Assembly: GCA_032718475.1 (NCBI GenBank)
Contig: JAUCBJ010005475.1
Coordinates: 1 to 44,519, forward strand
Length of the DNA: 44,519 nucleotides
Direction: 5' to 3'
DNA from: Nemertoderma westbladi
Taxonomy: Eukaryota; Xenacoelomorpha; Nemertodermatida; Nemertodermatidae
Under the pieces are notes generated by a model, which worked only from the letters and a program-made list of their open reading frames with translations, ran no database searches and was not told the DNA's origin. Within the stretch, counting starts at the first letter, position 1, and each line of letters begins with the position of its first letter. The position numbers were made by a program, and so were the translations under genes. This document shows positions 43,648-44,519 of this stretch, in pieces.

Positions 43648-44519
43648 GTGATCCACGAGATGAAGTTTTCCCCGGACGGTCAGCTGTTAGCCGTCGGTTC
43701 CAACGACAACTACGTCGACGTTTACTCCGCGGCTCAGCGATACAAGAAGATCGGCGAATGCGGCGGCAGCAGCAGCTTCATAACCCACCTGGACTTCTCG
43801 GAGGACGGCAAGTACCTCCAGACGAACTCGGGGGCCGCCGAACGGCTGGTCTACCGGATGCCGACCGGGAAACGCGTCACTAAAGGGGAGGAGATCCGGG
43901 AGATCCGATGGGCGACGTGGACCGGGACATTGGGTCCCGAGGTCGCCGGGATCTGGCCCAAATACTCGGACACCTCCGACGTGAACGCCGTCGACGTTAA
44001 CTTCGCCGCGGAAGTCTGCGCAACAGCAGACGATTTCGGACTCGTTAAACTCATGCGGTACCCCTGCGCGAAAAAAGGCGCTAAATTTAAAAAGTATACA
44101 GGGCATTCGGCGCACGTGACTAACGTTAGGTTCACGGCCGATCGGAGTCGGGTAGTCTCGCTAGGGGGCGCCGACAGCGGGGTCTTCCAGTGGCGTTTCG
44201 TCCCGGAAGGTGGAGGGTCCGTTGAGTCCGACGGTATTCCGCATGCCGACTCCGACTCCGAGGCTACCGACTCGGATCTCAGTGACGTCGGCGCCTTGGA
44301 TTCGGACGTGGAGGGCGAGAAAGAGATTGGCTACGACCGTGCGCTCTACAAGGAGGATATGGGCGCCCTCAAGGGGGACGCGAAGCGCCTCCTAGCGGGG
44401 GCCAAGCGCAACGCGGCGCCGGACCTCGGCCTCGAGTTGGAGTTCGTCCACGGGTACCGCGGTTACGATTGCCGGGACAACCTCGCCTATCTCTCCAACG
44501 GCGACATCGTCTACCACGT
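43648..44519 (+). CDS. EML6: EML6-like, exon 4 (continues beyond the window)
   Basis: The exon follows an acceptor with a C16 run and CTCCCCAG and opens VIHEMKFSPDGQLLAVGSND, directly continuous with exon 3. It carries further blades: YVDVYSAAQRYKKIGECGGS, FITHLDFSEDGKYLQTNSG, DDFGLVKLMRYPC, and GHSAHVTNVRF to VFQWRF. An acidic Asp/Ser linker lies at about 44225-44330. The second HELP motif, LELEFVHGYRGYDCRDN (about 44434-44485), begins module two. The frame is open to the last base. So about 705 residues of a protein normally near 1,900-2,000 residues are present. Confidence 0.92.
   Translation, partial: MIHEMKFSPDGQLLAVGSNDNYVDVYSAAQRYKKIGECGGSSSFITHLDFSEDGKYLQTNSGAAERLVYRMPTGKRVTKGEEIREIRWATWTGTLGPEVAGIWPKYSDTSDVNAVDVNFAAEVCATADDFGLVKLMRYPCAKKGAKFKKYTGHSAHVTNVRFTADRSRVVSLGGADSGVFQWRFVPEGGGSVESDGIPHADSDSEATDSDLSDVGALDSDVEGEKEIGYDRALYKEDMGALKGDAKRLLAGAKRNAAPDLGLELEFVHGYRGYDCRDNLAYLSNGDIVYH

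Noticed and set aside
43001-44135. Antisense ORFs opposite EML exons 3 and 4
   Set aside because: They are GC-driven shadows of the EML reading frame. The plus frame has clear WD40 and HELP motifs.

Overview
This is nuclear DNA from a non-vertebrate animal, probably marine. It holds a spliced EML-family gene with GT-AG introns, BEL/Pao LTR retrotransposons, RTE-like and other LINEs, tRNA-derived SINEs, foldback elements and large minisatellites. GC-rich exons sit in AT-rich DNA in which short words such as TAGGCCTA and TACCGGTA recur. I cannot name the phylum from this window alone. Nothing bacterial, and no CRISPR, was found.

Layout. Positions 1-21953 are a cluster of nested and tandem retrotransposons. 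It opens with a diverged, inverted LTR end (1-134) and a decayed RTE-like LINE (135-2489). Then come two minus-strand BEL/Pao elements in tandem: LTR A 2490-3386, internal region 1 at 3387-12194, LTR B 12195-13302, internal region 2 at 13393-18738, and LTR C/D 18739-21953. The last LTR is split by a second RTE-like copy with an intact RT reading frame (19342-20856). The two BEL internal regions have lost complementary parts: copy 1 keeps reverse transcriptase and RNase H, and copy 2 keeps Gag and protease. Neither has a recognisable integrase. Copy 1 also carries an unrecognised, decayed reading frame between pol and its 3' LTR (5013-3465, minus).

Positions 22-26.7 kb are mostly non-coding. 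They include a tandem duplication carrying a CTCF-like motif (about 23.0-23.4 kb), a duplicated exon-like coding segment (24190-24420 and 24589-24812), a small Cys-rich ORF (24934-25257) and degenerate repeat clusters. A 3.3-kb minisatellite of about 34-bp units fills 26748-30033. Its units carry GTAAGT or GTGAGT. A solo LTR with a 5-bp target duplication lies at 32039-33144 and shares its right-hand flank with LTR B.

The one confident host gene is an EML5/EML6-type echinoderm microtubule-associated-protein-like gene on the plus strand. Four exons (34836-35400, 38083-38333, 42975-43400, 43648-end) encode about 705 residues: the first HELP-WD40 module, an acidic linker and the start of the second HELP motif. 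The gene runs off the window. Its introns hold SINEs, LINE remnants, an inverted-repeat pair around a third RTE-like copy, a 20-bp minisatellite interrupted by a SINE, a foldback and a MITE-like element with a 41-bp-arm hairpin.
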